Shown: positions 33,103 to 44,350 of the stretch, one piece after another
How the letters are laid out: every line of letters starts with the position of its first letter
Numbering within the stretch: position 1 is the stretch's first letter
From: Buchnera aphidicola (Nipponaphis monzeni)
GTDB lineage: Bacteria; Pseudomonadota; Gammaproteobacteria; Enterobacterales; Enterobacteriaceae
Length of the DNA stretch: 64,000 nucleotides
NCBI RefSeq assembly: GCF_006741185.1
Contig: NZ_AP019379.1
Location: 62,001-126,000, forward strand
Direction: 5' to 3'
Program-made: the position numbers and the translations under genes
Notes under the pieces: model-generated
What the model was told of the DNA's origin: nothing
Databases searched by the model: none
Seen by the model: only the letters and a program-made list of their open reading frames with translations

Positions 33103-33906
33103 TTTAATTCTCTCTTATAAAAAAATTATTTATGAATTAAATAATAAATTATTATTTTAAAAACTAAAAAATATTTAATAGTAATTATTATTTTTATGAT
33201 AGTATATTGTATTAATTAAAATGTTGAATAATGAATTGTATACAAATTGTAAATTATAAAAAACTACAAATATATTAAATTATAAATAATAACAAATACT
33301 GCAATATTTTTTATAATGAATAAAATATTAAATATTTTATTCATTATAAAAAACTAATAAAAATATCGAATATAAACAAAATAACGATGTTTATATGATC
33401 TATAATTAGTAAATTATCATTCATTTTTTTATAAAATAATATTTATTAATAACAGTAACTGATATTTTAATATATATACAATAAATCTTATAAATTAACA
33501 AACGTAAATCTTTAAACAATCATATTTTTTATAAAAAATATATTTATTGTTTTACAAAAAAATATTCTCAATTTATATAAAAACAATTCTTTGTATCTCT
33601 AAACTATTCTAAATATATATCCTTATAAAAACATAATTAAACAATTCATTTATTAAAATATAATAACGTGACTATTTAATATTATTAGTAATTATTTTTT
33701 AAAAAAAAAAGTCAATACCAAATAATATAGTGGTATATTGTTAACAATAATTGTTTAATTATATTTAAACTGAGAAAAAATTGAAAATTATTATATATGT
33801 TAACACATACTTTATTAATTTATTTTTATTTTTTTTAATGCTACTAAAATAAATAATTCAGTAGCATTTAAATTATATATAATATTTGAAAAATATTGCG
33901 TATGTA
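33103..33906. other. Gene-free spacer between aroC and dapA with a 47-bp palindrome
   Basis: About 800 bp between two minus-strand genes, with no protein-like frame. At 33307-33353 two 23-nt arms are exact reverse complements around a single base. The arms are almost all A and T, with TTTTTT at one end and AAAAAA at the other. It lies 554 bp past the aroC stop and 204 bp before the dapA start, so it may end an aroC transcript. A T6A10 dyad is at 33695-33710. Confidence 0.6.
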
Positions 33907-34986
33907 TTATGTTAAAAAATTTTTTACTTGAAAACATTGAGCTGTATATCTAAGTAAATGGTCCATAAGAGTAATAGCAATCATAGATTCCGCTATAGGT
34001 ACAGCTCTTAATCCAACACAAGGATCATGACGACCTTTAATAGATATACTAACATTGTTATTATTATCATCAATAGTATTAACAGGTTTTTTAATACTTG
34101 AAGTAGGTTTTAAAGTTATTTTAACAACAATATTATCTCCATTACTAATACCTCCTAAAATTCCTCCAGCATGATTAGTTTTAAATCCATTGTTACATAT
34201 TTCATCTCTATGTTGACTACCTTTACAATTTGCTACTTGTACTCCATCTCCAATTTCTACAGCTTTAACTGCATTAATACTCATTAGTGAATGAGCTAAT
34301 TCAGCATCTAATCTATCAAAAACAGGCTCCCCTAATCCAGCAGGTACATTTTCTGCAATTAATATCAATTGAGCACCAATAGAATCGCCTTCTTTTTTCA
34401 AACATTTAATAAACTCTTTAAGTAAAGATATTTTATTTGGATCTGGACAAAAAAAAGGATTTTTTTCTACATAATCCCATGATTGAAAATCACAAATAAT
34501 GGGACCCATTTGTTTTAAATAACCTCTTATTTTTATATTAAATTTATCTTTTAAATATTTTTTTGCAATAGCTCCTGCTGCTACTCGCATACTTGTTTCT
34601 CTAGCAGAAGATCTACCTCCGCCTCTGTAATCTCTTATTCCATATTTTAATGTATAAGTATAATCAGCATGTCCAGGTCTAAAAACATGTTTCATAGTCT
34701 TGTAATCTTGAGATCTTTGGTCAACGTTTTTTATACTTAATCCAATACTTGTTCCAGTTGTAACTCCTTCAAAAATTCCCGACAATATTTCTACTTGATC
34801 CAATTCTTTACGTTCAGTTGTATATCTAGAACTTCCTGGTCTTCTACGATTTAATTCTATCTGTAAATCACTTGAAGACAATTTTAAACCTGGAGGAACC
34901 CCATCTACTATACAACCTAAAGATACTCCATGAGATTCTCCGAAAGTAGTTACGTTAAAAATTTTTCCAATTGAGTTTCCAGCCAT
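33907..34986 (-). CDS. aroC: Chorismate synthase
   Basis: Last step of the shikimate pathway, converting EPSP to chorismate with reduced FMN. The protein has 359 residues (E. coli 361). Signature stretches are intact: [18 protein letters not shown] near the N-terminus, [39 protein letters not shown], and [15 protein letters not shown] near the C-terminus. AAGGA lies upstream of the ATG at 34986. It diverges from smrB. Confidence 0.97.
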   Translation of the reverse strand: MAGNSIGKIFNVTTFGESHGVSLGCIVDGVPPGLKLSSSDLQIELNRRRPGSSRYTTERKELDQVEILSGIFEGVTTGTSIGLSIKNVDQRSQDYKTMKHVFRPGHADYTYTLKYGIRDYRGGGRSSARETSMRVAAGAIAKKYLKDKFNIKIRGYLKQMGPIICDFQSWDYVEKNPFFCPDPNKISLLKEFIKCLKKEGDSIGAQLILIAENVPAGLGEPVFDRLDAELAHSLMSINAVKAVEIGDGVQVANCKGSQHRDEICNNGFKTNHAGGILGGISNGDNIVVKITLKPTSSIKKPVNTIDDNNNNVSISIKGRHDPCVGLRAVPIAESMIAITLMDHLLRYTAQCFQVKNFLT

Positions 34987-35311
34987 TTTATATTCCTTAT
35001 ATATGTTTTTGTAAAAACATATTAATTAACATTGTTATATTAACGTATTTATTATGTTAATAAAAAATTTTTTACTTTTAAACTATCTATAGTTATACAT
35101 AAATTTATAAAAATAAAACACATGTCAAAACATAATTTTATCTTAAAAAAATAAAAAAAATTGTTAACTCTATATATAAATTATTTGATATGATTAATAT
35201 TACCAAACAAATATTCTTGTTAAAATAACTATTTAATTAATAATTAAATACACTTTTTATTTTTTTAACAATTTATTGTTATATATATTTTAATAATTGG
35301 TATATTAACGC
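34987..35311. other. Divergent promoter spacer between aroC and smrB
   Basis: About 325 bp without a gene. Apart from the aroC ribosome binding site nothing can be marked with confidence. Confidence 0.5.
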
Positions 35312-35848
35312 ATGACTAAAGAAGAATTTTCACATTCAAAAGAATTTATGATTTTTAGAAAAAAATATTTAGGAATAAAACAAATTGTGCAAGATACTAT
35401 AATTCACGTAACTAATCATAAAAAAAAGTTTTTATTTTACAAAGATAAGCGTATGTTTCTTGAAAAAGATGCTCATAGTTATTTTTTTTCTTATAAAACA
35501 TCTACTTATTTGTCAAATATAAAATCATTAACTTATGTTCAAAATATACACTATAAAAATAAATTAAATCAATTAAAATCAGGTCAATATAAACCAGAAA
35601 TATATGTCGATTTACATGGATTAACTCAATACGAAGCTAAAAAAGCATTAGGAACATTAATATTAATTTGTCATAAAGAACAATTAAATTGTGCTGGGAT
35701 AGTACATGGGCATGGAAAAAATATTTTAAAAAAAAGTGTGCCAATGTGGCTTTCTAACCATCCAGATGTACTAGCTTTTTATAAAGCCCCTAAAATTTTT
35801 AGAAATAATGCAGCAATTTTTGTCTTATTTAAACAATTATCTAAATAA
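35312..35848 (+). CDS. smrB: Smr-domain endonuclease SmrB (YfcN)
   Basis: In E. coli SmrB is recruited to collided ribosomes and cuts the mRNA between them, starting ribosome rescue. The product has 178 residues (E. coli 183). The Smr domain shows VDLHGLTQYEAKKALG (about residues 98-113) and the second motif VHGHGKNILK (about 130-139), with MWLSNHPDV after it. The N-terminal half has IKQIVQDTI like the E. coli hook that binds ribosomes. Retention is of interest here because mRNAs with slipped poly(A) tracts would stall ribosomes; that link is inference. Confidence 0.93.
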   Translation: MTKEEFSHSKEFMIFRKKYLGIKQIVQDTIIHVTNHKKKFLFYKDKRMFLEKDAHSYFFSYKTSTYLSNIKSLTYVQNIHYKNKLNQLKSGQYKPEIYVDLHGLTQYEAKKALGTLILICHKEQLNCAGIVHGHGKNILKKSVPMWLSNHPDVLAFYKAPKIFRNNAAIFVLFKQLSK

Positions 35849-36743
35849 AATGTTAATTTATTTTTTTTTAAAATAGACAGTTTATTAATAAAAAATCAAT
35901 TTATTTTATAATTTTTATATAAAAGATATATATTAATATTTTAAAAAAAATAATGTTAACATTGTTAAATTTTTTAATAACTATATCATTAATATTAATT
36001 ATTAAATAAATAATAGGATTATTAATATTAGAATTTTAATAAAGTTTAAATAAAAAATAACTTTTTTTATAAAAAAGTTATATTATAAATAATAAATTTT
36101 ATATAAACTTTTAAAAATATATTTAATAATATTAAATTAAATTTTTTTTAGTTATATTATGTAATAATATTACACATATTCCATTTTTATAGATAATATA
36201 TTGTTATCGTAATATTTTATACATTAAATAATAATCAACTTTTTTAAAAATATCTTAAAATATTTTTTATATTTTATTAATAGAAATATTCTATTTATAT
36301 TGTTTTAAATATATTTATATTACTCAAACTAATTTAATATTTTTTTTTAAAAAAAATAAATTACAGATTCAATTTTTATAAAAAATAATACAAAAAATAT
36401 TTTTTATAGACATAATTATTAACATAATAAAGTTTATTTTTTATAATTATAAAATATGTTTTTAAATTTTAAAAATATATAAATTTATGTACTTTAAATA
36501 GTATAACAATAAACTGCATTGTTGTACTTTTTTAAAGTACATATTAAACACAATAATAAATTTTTTTTATTTACAATAAATAAAGTAATTAACAACATAA
36601 TTTTATATTTTAATTTTAATTTTTAAATGATTAAATTCAATATTTTTACATTATAAAAATGTCTATTATTATTTATAATTCATTTTTTATCAATTATGTA
36701 AATCTGAATTAACAAATGTTTATAGATGAGGCACAATAAAAGA
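35849..36743. other. Long spacer upstream of the his operon
   Basis: About 895 bp with no plausible gene. It contains a T9A8 dyad at 36340-36356 and a set of competing hairpins at 36487-36542. There is no run of histidine codons, so an E. coli-type hisL leader peptide is not present. The his operon promoter must lie here but is not clear by eye. Confidence 0.5.
36487..36542 (+). promoter_or_regulatory. Competing hairpins upstream of hisG
   Basis: Arm 36487-36498 (ATGTACTTTAAA) is an exact reverse complement of 36531-36542, and it encloses a 6-bp AACAAT/ATTGTT stem (36505-36510 with 36518-36523). The segment GTACTTT at 36524-36530 can instead pair with AAAGTAC at 36534-36540. The two folds share the same 3' arm and so exclude each other. 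It lies about 200 bp before hisG. Function is unknown; attenuation, termination or chance are all possible. Confidence 0.4.
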
Positions 36744-37643
36744 ATGCAAAATAATAATCGATTACGCATTGTTATTCAAAAATCAGGTCGTTTAAGCACT
36801 GATTCAAAACAATTATTAATACAAAGTGGTATGAAAATTGATTTAGAAGATAAACGTTTAATTACTTTTTCTGAAAATATGCCAATTGACGTTATGTGCG
36901 TAAGAGATGACGACATTCCAGGTTTAATTATGGACGGAATAATTGATTTAGGAATTGTAGGGGAAAATGTATTAAAAGAAGAGCTATTAAAAAGACAATC
37001 GAAACTAGAAGATTCAAACTATATTAAGTTAATGCGTTTAGATTTTGGACATTGTAAATTGTCATTAAGTATACCTATAAATACTAATTATTTTGATATT
37101 AATTTTTTTAATCACACTAGAATAGCAACATCATACCCTTATATTTTAAAAAAATATTTTGATGATAAAAATATTATATTCAAATCTTGTTCATTAAACG
37201 GATCAGTTGAGGTTGCTCCTAGTGCAGGTCTAGCTGATGGGATATTTGATTTAGTATCTACAGGAGCTACACTTAAAGCCAATGGACTACGAGAAGTAGA
37301 AGTTATTTGTTATTCTTATGCATGTTTAATTTGTAAATCAAATAATATGAACTTATTCAAAAAATCTATCATAAATAAACTACTAACAAGAATTAAAGGA
37401 GTAATTAAAGCCAGAGAGTCTAAATATATTATGTTACATACTCCTAGATCTCAATTAAAAAAAGTTATGAAATTATTACGAGGAGCTGAGGAGCCAACTA
37501 TTATAGAATTAGGAAACGATAATAAAAAAGTTGCTATGCATGTAGTCAGTAGCGAAAATTTATTTTGGGAAACAATGGAAGAATTAAAATTACTAGGAGC
37601 TAGTTCCATATTAGTTCTTCCTATTGAAAAAATGATGGAATAA
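36744..37643 (+). CDS. hisG: ATP phosphoribosyltransferase
   Basis: First enzyme of histidine synthesis, joining ATP and PRPP. The start at 36744 ([10 protein letters not shown]) is chosen because it gives 299 residues, exactly the E. coli length, and aligns with its N-terminus. An upstream ATG at 36726 is in frame, and GAGG lies between the two. Key stretches are [36 protein letters not shown] and the PRPP-binding region [18 protein letters not shown]. The C-terminal regulatory ACT-like domain, ending LPIEKMME, is retained, so histidine feedback may still operate. It starts an eight-gene operon. Confidence 0.96.
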   Translation: MQNNNRLRIVIQKSGRLSTDSKQLLIQSGMKIDLEDKRLITFSENMPIDVMCVRDDDIPGLIMDGIIDLGIVGENVLKEELLKRQSKLEDSNYIKLMRLDFGHCKLSLSIPINTNYFDINFFNHTRIATSYPYILKKYFDDKNIIFKSCSLNGSVEVAPSAGLADGIFDLVSTGATLKANGLREVEVICYSYACLICKSNNMNLFKKSIINKLLTRIKGVIKARESKYIMLHTPRSQLKKVMKLLRGAEEPTIIELGNDNKKVAMHVVSSENLFWETMEELKLLGASSILVLPIEKMME

Positions 37644-37649
37644 ATTACT

Positions 37650-38957
37650 ATGGATATAATTAAAAATATTGTGTTTTGGTCTCAAATTAATACAGAACAA
37701 AAATTAAAAGTTTTATCTAGACCAATATTAAATCAAAAAAAAACTATTACAAAAACAGTCAGTCAAATAATAAATGATGTACGCATCTTAGGAGATGATG
37801 CATTATATAAATATACTTATAAGTTTGATAAAATTAATTTAAAATCTATTAAAGTTAAATTTGATCATATCGCTAATGCTAGTACATATATCAATAAAAA
37901 TTTAAAAAAATCTATTAATATTGCTAAAAAAAACATTACTCTTTTCCATGCATCTCAAAAAAATTCTCCTATAAAATTAAATACACAAATAGGAGTAACA
38001 TGTGAACAATTAATTAGACCAATAGAATCTGTAGGAATTTATATTCCAGGAGGATCTGCTCCTTTAATTTCTACCGTGCTAATGTTAGCTATACCTGCAT
38101 ATTTATCTGGATGCAAAAAAATTGTTCTATGTTCTCCTCCTAATATTGACTACGCCATACTATATGCCGCTTACATTTGTAATGTACGTGAAATATATCA
38201 AATAGGAGGAGCTCAAGCTATAGCAGCCCTTGCTTATGGCACAAAAACTATTCCTAAAGTAAATAAAATTTTTGGACCTGGTAATATGTATGTCACAGAA
38301 GCTAAATCACAAATAAGTAATTTACTGAATAACACTAGTATTGATATGTTAGCCGGACCTTCAGAACTTATGATTATTGCTGATGAACATGCTAATGCTG
38401 ATTTTATCGCTTCTGATTTAATTTCTCAAGCAGAGCATGGTGTAGACTCTCAGGTTTTTTTAGTAACTTCTAGTATAAAGTTAGCAAACAATGTTTTAAA
38501 TAGTTTAAAGTCTCAAATTCATAAAATATCTAGAATTACTATAGTTAAAAAATCTTTAAAAAATAGTTTTTTTATCATTACAAAAAATTTATTAGAAGCT
38601 GTTGCCATTTCTAATATGTATGCTCCAGAACATTTAATTATTCAAACTAAAAAACCAAGATATCTATTACAATATATTAAAAATGCTGGATCAATATTTT
38701 TAGGATTATGGTCTCCAGAATCTGTAGGTGATTATGCATCAGGACCTAATCATGTTTTACCTACTTACGGATATGCTAGTTCTCAATCAGGTTTAAGTGT
38801 AAGAGATTTTCAAAAATATATTTCAGTACAAGAATTAACACTTAAAGGATTATTAAATATTTCTAAAACAGTAAAGATGTTAGCTTCTGCTGAAAAATTA
38901 GACGGACATAAATATGCTGTTCAATCAAGAATCGATTATATCAAAGGAAAAAATTAA
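37650..38957 (+). CDS. hisD: Histidinol dehydrogenase
   Basis: Carries out the last two steps of histidine synthesis, oxidising histidinol to histidine with NAD+ and zinc. It has 435 residues (E. coli 434). Diagnostic segments are YIPGGSAPLISTVLMLAIPA, IGGAQAIAALAYGT, FGPGNMYVTEAK, GPSELMIIADE, DLISQAEHGVDSQ and GPNHVLPTYG. It starts 6 bp after hisG and its stop TAA shares a base with the hisC ATG. Confidence 0.97.
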   Translation: MDIIKNIVFWSQINTEQKLKVLSRPILNQKKTITKTVSQIINDVRILGDDALYKYTYKFDKINLKSIKVKFDHIANASTYINKNLKKSINIAKKNITLFHASQKNSPIKLNTQIGVTCEQLIRPIESVGIYIPGGSAPLISTVLMLAIPAYLSGCKKIVLCSPPNIDYAILYAAYICNVREIYQIGGAQAIAALAYGTKTIPKVNKIFGPGNMYVTEAKSQISNLLNNTSIDMLAGPSELMIIADEHANADFIASDLISQAEHGVDSQVFLVTSSIKLANNVLNSLKSQIHKISRITIVKKSLKNSFFIITKNLLEAVAISNMYAPEHLIIQTKKPRYLLQYIKNAGSIFLGLWSPESVGDYASGPNHVLPTYGYASSQSGLSVRDFQKYISVQELTLKGLLNISKTVKMLASAEKLDGHKYAVQSRIDYIKGKN

Positions 38958-40030
38958 TGTTTGATCTTTATAAATTAACAAATTCTAGCATATTAAAATT
39001 AATTCCATATCAATCAGCTAGAAAAATTGGAGGAACGGGAAATATTTGGATAAATGCTAACGAGTCTCCATATCCTTTTAAATCTCGATACAAACATCAA
39101 AAATTGAATCGTTATCCTGATCCACAACCTGTAAAAATTATTGACAAATATTCTTCATATTCAAATGTCCAAAATGATGAAATATTAATTACTAGAGGAG
39201 CAGATGAAGGTATCAATTTACTAATTACAGCCTTTTGTAATCCTTTACAAGATGCTATTATAGTATGCCCTCCTACATACGATATGTACGCTATTAGTGG
39301 TAAAATTAATAGCATTAATATATATGAAATTCCTATGTTAAAAAATTGGCAATTAGATTTAAAAAATATTCAGTTAGTATTAAAAACTATAAAAATAATT
39401 TTTATTTGTCGACCAAATAATCCTACTGGAAATTTAATAAATAAAGATGATATAAAAAATTTACTTCAAGTAGTAAATAACAATACTATTGTAGTTATAG
39501 ATGAAGCTTATATAGAATTTTGCATAGAACATACTTTAGTTTCTTGGATACAAAAGTATCCAAATTTAGTAATATTAAGAACGTTATCTAAAGCATTTGG
39601 ATTAGCTGGCTTAAGATGTGGATTTGTTTTAGCTCGAAATAGTATAATAAAATTATTAAATAAAGTAATTTCACCTTACCCTATATCTACTCCTGTTATC
39701 AATATAGTTAACGAAGCTTTAAGTAATTTTAATATTAATTTAATGAAAAAAAAAGTACTACAAATTAAAAAAAATCGTGATCTAATATATATAGAACTAA
39801 AAAAATTAAATTGTGTAAAAAATGTTTTTATTAGTAATACTAATTATATATTAGTACAGTTTTATTTAGCTAATAAAATATTTAATAAATTATCTTTAGA
39901 AGGAATTATTGTACGTGATCAAAATTCAAAAAAATATTTAAAAGAGTGCTTAAGAATTTCTATTGGATCAAAAAATGAATGTTATAAATTAATTAATAAT
40001 TTAAAGATTATTTCTCAAAATTTGGCATAA
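38957..40030 (+). CDS. hisC: Histidinol-phosphate aminotransferase
   Basis: PLP-dependent enzyme making histidinol phosphate. It has 357 residues (E. coli 356). The PLP lysine is in RTLSKAFGLAGLRCGF (about residue 214), with RPNNPTGN near 154-161 and DEAYIEF near 186-192. Its ATG overlaps the hisD stop by one base, implying translational coupling. Confidence 0.97.
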   Translation: MFDLYKLTNSSILKLIPYQSARKIGGTGNIWINANESPYPFKSRYKHQKLNRYPDPQPVKIIDKYSSYSNVQNDEILITRGADEGINLLITAFCNPLQDAIIVCPPTYDMYAISGKINSINIYEIPMLKNWQLDLKNIQLVLKTIKIIFICRPNNPTGNLINKDDIKNLLQVVNNNTIVVIDEAYIEFCIEHTLVSWIQKYPNLVILRTLSKAFGLAGLRCGFVLARNSIIKLLNKVISPYPISTPVINIVNEALSNFNINLMKKKVLQIKKNRDLIYIELKKLNCVKNVFISNTNYILVQFYLANKIFNKLSLEGIIVRDQNSKKYLKECLRISIGSKNECYKLINNLKIISQNLA

Positions 40031-40046
40031 CACATTTGGATAAACT

Positions 40047-41114
40047 ATGTTTGAAAAAATTTTGTTTATAGATCGTGATGGTACTCTAATATCCGAACCT
40101 AAAAAAAGTTTTCAAGTTGATAATTTTAAAAAGTTAATTTTTGAACCTAACGTTATAACAACGTTATCTATATTAAAAAAAAATCACTATAAATTTGTTA
40201 TGATTACTAATCAAGATGGATTAGGAAGCAAACAATTTCCATTACATAAATTTAATTTAGTTCATAACTTTATGTTAGATGTATTTTTATCTCAAGGTAT
40301 AAAATTTAAAGATATATTAATTTGCCCTCATACACTTCAAAATAATTGTATATGTAGGAAACCTCAAATAACAATGCTGAAATCATGGTTAAAAGAAGGA
40401 TTGTTAGATAAAAATAATAGTTATGTTATAGGTGATAGACAAACTGATATGGAATTAGCTAAAAATATGAATATTACAGGAATACAATATGGTAAGAATA
40501 TAAGTTGGAACGATATTCAAAAAAAATTAATAAAAAAAAATAGAACATCAAGCATATTTAGACAAACTAAAGAAACTAAAGTACATGTAGAATTAAATTT
40601 AGATAATTATAAAAATAGTTTTATTGACACTAAAATAAAATTTTTAGATCATATGTTAGAACAAATAGCTATACATAGTAATATTTATTTAAAAATATAT
40701 TCTGAAGGCGATTGGAAAACAGATGATCATCATACCGTAGAAGATATAGGTATAGTATTAGGTAAAGCACTTAAACAAGCTATAGGAAATAAATTAGGTA
40801 TTAACAGATTTGGATTTTTTACTTTACCCATGGACGAAAGTATAGCTAGTTGTATTTTAGATATTTCTGGTAGACCTCACGTTAGTTTTTATGCTACTTT
40901 TAAGTATCAAAAAATAGGAGACTTAAGTACAGAAATGATTGAACATTTTTTTCAATCATTATCCTACTCTATGAATATTACAATACATTTAAATGCTATA
41001 GGAAAAAATGATCACCATATAGCTGAAAGCCTATTTAAAGCTTTTGGGAGATCACTAAAACAAGCAATTATTATTAAAGGTAATAAATTACCAACTTCAA
41101 AGGGAATGCTATAA
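40047..41114 (+). CDS. hisB: Bifunctional histidinol-phosphatase / imidazoleglycerol-phosphate dehydratase
   Basis: Two histidine steps in one protein. The N-terminal HAD phosphatase has the nucleophile motif DRDGTLISE (about residues 8-16) and zinc-type cysteines in CPHTLQNNCICRKP. The C-terminal dehydratase has the metal-binding motifs FLDHMLEQIAIHS, DDHHTVEDIGI and KNDHHIAESLFKAFGRSLKQA (adjacent residues near 310-330). Its 355 residues equal the E. coli length. The stop overlaps the hisH ATG by one base. Confidence 0.97.
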   Translation: MFEKILFIDRDGTLISEPKKSFQVDNFKKLIFEPNVITTLSILKKNHYKFVMITNQDGLGSKQFPLHKFNLVHNFMLDVFLSQGIKFKDILICPHTLQNNCICRKPQITMLKSWLKEGLLDKNNSYVIGDRQTDMELAKNMNITGIQYGKNISWNDIQKKLIKKNRTSSIFRQTKETKVHVELNLDNYKNSFIDTKIKFLDHMLEQIAIHSNIYLKIYSEGDWKTDDHHTVEDIGIVLGKALKQAIGNKLGINRFGFFTLPMDESIASCILDISGRPHVSFYATFKYQKIGDLSTEMIEHFFQSLSYSMNITIHLNAIGKNDHHIAESLFKAFGRSLKQAIIIKGNKLPTSKGML

Positions 41115-41713
41115 TGTATATTGCTATATTAGATGTTGGTTGCTCAAATTTATCTTCTGTAAAATGGGCTGTTCAAAAATTAGGATATGACGTTGTTATT
41201 ACTAAAAATTCTTCAACTATTTTAAAATCTCAAAAATTATTAATTCCTGGAGTAGGTACTGCTAAAACAGCAATGCAACATTTATCAATAAATAATTTAG
41301 TAGAAATTATTAAAAATTATAAAAAACCAGTTTTAGGAATTTGTTTAGGATTACAATTATTTGGTACATTCAGTACAGAAGGATCTAAACAAACTATAAG
41401 TATGTTACAAATTATTAATGAATCAATATCATTATTACATGTAAAAAATTTACCTTTACCTCATACTGGATGGAATACAGTATTTACTACTGTAAACAAT
41501 CATTTTTTACTCAAAGGTATTACTAAAAAATCTTATTTTTATTTTTTACATAGTTATGCTATGAATTTAAATAAATATACCGTTGCTCAAACTTATTATG
41601 GTCAATATTTTTCATCAATTATACAAAAAAACAATTTTTTTGGAGTACAATTTCATCCTGAAAAATCAGGAAATTGTGGATCCATTTTATTAAAAAATTT
41701 TTTAGAGACATAA
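41114..41713 (+). CDS. hisH: Imidazole glycerol phosphate synthase, glutaminase subunit
   Basis: Supplies ammonia from glutamine to HisF. It is a class I amidotransferase of 199 residues (E. coli 196). The catalytic cysteine is in LGICLGLQLFG (about residue 79), and the His-Glu pair is in QFHPEKSG near 180. It overlaps hisB by one base and is followed by hisA after 4 bp. Confidence 0.97.
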   Translation: MYIAILDVGCSNLSSVKWAVQKLGYDVVITKNSSTILKSQKLLIPGVGTAKTAMQHLSINNLVEIIKNYKKPVLGICLGLQLFGTFSTEGSKQTISMLQIINESISLLHVKNLPLPHTGWNTVFTTVNNHFLLKGITKKSYFYFLHSYAMNLNKYTVAQTYYGQYFSSIIQKNNFFGVQFHPEKSGNCGSILLKNFLET

Positions 41714-41717
41714 ATTT

Positions 41718-42467
41718 ATGATTATTCCTGCTTTAGATTTATTTAACGGAAAGGTCGTTAGGTTATATAAAGGTAATTATCAAAAAATGAAATTTTATTC
41801 ACATACAATAGAATTTTTCTTAGAAAAATATAAATCATCACAAATAAATTATTTACATATTGTTGATTTGAATGGTGCTTTGAATCCTAATACTAATCAA
41901 TTTAATTTATTAAGCAAATTAGCAAAAAACACTAACATTTCTTTACAAGTAGGAGGAGGAATTCGCACAAATGCAAATATAGAAAAATTATTATTATCGG
42001 GAATAAAACGTATAGTTGTTAGTTCTGCTGCTATAACAAATAATCAAAATTTAAAAAATTGGTTAAGTTATTATGGAAGTAATTCTATTGTTTTAGCATT
42101 AGATTTAAAAATTAATACAAATAATCTTAAAGAAATATATACTCATGCTTGGAAAAAATCCACTGGAATTACTTTAGAAACATTAATTTCTCAATATTCT
42201 GAATTTGGTTTAAAACATGTTTTATGTACTGACATATCTAAAGATGGTACATTAAATGGACCTAATATAAAATTATATAATGAAATTGCTAGACTATTTA
42301 AACATATTCATTTCCAGGCTTCTGGAGGTGTTGGATCATTAACAGATATCATTGCTTTAAAAAAAACTAATGTACAAGACATAATAATTGGAAAAGCATT
42401 ACTAGAAAAAAAATTTAATCTACAAGAGGCTATTAAATGCTGGCAAAGCGCATCATTCCATGTTTAG
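41718..42467 (+). CDS. hisA: ProFAR isomerase
   Basis: TIM-barrel isomerase of the fourth histidine step. It has 249 residues (E. coli 245). The catalytic aspartates lie in [19 protein letters not shown] (N-terminal) and [14 protein letters not shown] (middle), with QVGGGIRT between them and ASGGVGS near the end. Its last 31 bp overlap hisF, more than is usual for E. coli his genes. Confidence 0.97.
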   Translation: MIIPALDLFNGKVVRLYKGNYQKMKFYSHTIEFFLEKYKSSQINYLHIVDLNGALNPNTNQFNLLSKLAKNTNISLQVGGGIRTNANIEKLLLSGIKRIVVSSAAITNNQNLKNWLSYYGSNSIVLALDLKINTNNLKEIYTHAWKKSTGITLETLISQYSEFGLKHVLCTDISKDGTLNGPNIKLYNEIARLFKHIHFQASGGVGSLTDIIALKKTNVQDIIIGKALLEKKFNLQEAIKCWQSASFHV

Positions 42468-43213
42468 ACGTTAAAGACGGATTAGTAGTAAAAGGAATAA
42501 AATTTTGCAAACATAAAATTGTAGGAAATATATTACCGCTAGTTCAACGTTATTTAGAAGAAGGAGCTGATGAAATAGTATTTTATGATATCTTAGCATC
42601 TTCTCAAAAAAAATTACTTGATAAAGTGTGGATATCTAAAATTGCAGAAAAAATTAATATTCCTTTCTGCGTTGCTGGAGGTATTAAATCATTAAAAGAT
42701 GTAAAAAATATTTTATCATTAGGAGCAGATAAAATATCTATAAATTCACCTGCAATACAAAATCCAACTTTAATAAGTAGAATTGCGGATCGTTTTGGAG
42801 TTCAATGTGTAGTAGTAGGTATAGATTCTTGGTTTAATAAAAAATTGAATATATATGAAGTATATCAATATACAGGCGACATTAAAAGTATTTGCAATAC
42901 ACATTTAGAAACTATTGAATGGGTGGATAAAGTGCAAAAATTAGGAGCAGGAGAAATAGTACTGAATATGATGAATCAAGATGGTATTAAAAAAGGATAT
43001 GATATACCACAACTTAAAGAAATCAAAAAAAATTCTCATGTTCCTATAATTGCTTCAGGAGGGGCAGGTTTATCAAATCATTTTTATGAAGTTTTTGATC
43101 AAACTAATGTCGATGGAGCATTAGCAGCATCTGTTTTTCATGATAACTCTATTAATATAAAAGAATTAAAACATTTTTTATACAATAAAGGAATTACAAT
43201 CAGACTATGTTAA
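42437..43213 (+). CDS. hisF: Imidazole glycerol phosphate synthase, cyclase subunit
   Basis: Synthase partner of HisH, making imidazole glycerol phosphate and AICAR. It has 258 residues, the E. coli length. Matches include [40 protein letters not shown] and [14 protein letters not shown], with both catalytic aspartates. A GAGG ribosome binding site lies within the hisA coding region, which supports the start at 42437. The end overlaps hisI by 7 bp. Confidence 0.97.
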   Translation: MLAKRIIPCLDVKDGLVVKGIKFCKHKIVGNILPLVQRYLEEGADEIVFYDILASSQKKLLDKVWISKIAEKINIPFCVAGGIKSLKDVKNILSLGADKISINSPAIQNPTLISRIADRFGVQCVVVGIDSWFNKKLNIYEVYQYTGDIKSICNTHLETIEWVDKVQKLGAGEIVLNMMNQDGIKKGYDIPQLKEIKKNSHVPIIASGGAGLSNHFYEVFDQTNVDGALAASVFHDNSINIKELKHFLYNKGITIRLC

Positions 43214-43824
43214 ACAAGTTACAATTATCAACTATAGATTGGAAAAAAATCAAAGGACTTATTCCAGTTATTATTCAAAGTCATGCCTCAGGAGAAGTGT
43301 TAATGCACGGCTATATGAATAAATTGGCACTAAAAACAACAATTCAAAAAAAAATAGTAACATTTTTTTCCAGAACAAAACAACGTTTATGGACAAAAGG
43401 GGAAACTTCTGGAAACTTTTTGAAAGTCATCGATATTTTTTCTGATTGTGATAATGATACTTTATTAATTAAAGTTTTCCCTATAGGTAAAACTTGTCAT
43501 TTTTTAAAAAATAGTTGTTTTAATTTACAAATTACAGATAACAGTTTTTTGTTTTATTTTGAAAAAATGTTAGAAGAAAAAAAGAAATCAAATTCAATTA
43601 ATTCTTATACCTCAAATTTATTTTCTAAAGGTGTTAAAAGAATAGCTCAAAAAGTAGGAGAAGAAGCGGTAGAAGTGATTTTAGCAGCTATGGTAAAAAA
43701 TAATAATAAAGAATTAATTGATGAAACTACTGATTTATTTTATCATTTATTAGTATTGTTACATAGTAAAAATATAAGTTTTAGAGAAATTATTTGTAAT
43801 TTAAAAAAACGCAGTTGTATTTAA
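43207..43824 (+). CDS. hisI: Bifunctional phosphoribosyl-AMP cyclohydrolase / phosphoribosyl-ATP pyrophosphatase
   Basis: Second and third steps of histidine synthesis. The N-terminal cyclohydrolase has [19 protein letters not shown] and the metal-binding DCDNDTLL. The C-terminal pyrophosphatase has [18 protein letters not shown] and [14 protein letters not shown]. It has 205 residues (E. coli 203). It ends the his operon; no strong terminator hairpin is seen directly after it. Confidence 0.97.
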   Translation: MLNKLQLSTIDWKKIKGLIPVIIQSHASGEVLMHGYMNKLALKTTIQKKIVTFFSRTKQRLWTKGETSGNFLKVIDIFSDCDNDTLLIKVFPIGKTCHFLKNSCFNLQITDNSFLFYFEKMLEEKKKSNSINSYTSNLFSKGVKRIAQKVGEEAVEVILAAMVKNNNKELIDETTDLFYHLLVLLHSKNISFREIICNLKKRSCI

Positions 43825-44350
43825 CAATTATAATTATAACTTTTATTATCCTTATATATAAACACATATAATACATATGTGAATAACATACAATATGATA
43901 ATATATTTTTTTTAAAAAAAATAATAATAAACATATCATATTTAAATACACATTTTATAAAACGGATACTTTTAACATGAATTATTAAATATAAATTAAT
44001 GAATATTTTAAAAATATTTAAATAATATATCATATATTTTGAAAAAACTAAAATGTATAAAAACATATACTGATATACATTGTGTTACATATATATATTT
44101 TATATTATTTACTGAACCATAGTATGTAATTTATATATATATGAAATTTGTATTTTAATTATTTTGTTTTTTTAAAAAAAACTAAAAAAATTTTCATCAA
44201 TATAAATTACATTTTTTTTTACTATATTAAACATTATTCAAACATAATTTTTTTCATTAAATTTAAATTTTTCACTTTTTAAATTAATAGCTATTATATA
44301 AACTTTATATAATATAAAATTATAGTATGTTACAGTTACAAGGGAAAATT
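43825..44350. other. Gene-free spacer between hisI and gnd
   Basis: About 525 bp with two T/A dyads, T8A8 at 43906-43921 and T7A8 at 44167-44181. Either might act as a weak terminator for the his operon. No gene is seen. Confidence 0.5.

Noticed and set aside
36600..36743. Possible hisL leader peptide before hisG
   Set aside because: No short frame with a run of His codons is present, so classic E. coli-type attenuation is not supported.
43821..44066. Minus-strand open frame of 81 codons in the hisI-gnd spacer
   Set aside because: It is composed mostly of Ile, Tyr, Phe and Lys, has no ribosome binding site and no resemblance to a known small protein; it fits random A+T-rich sequence.
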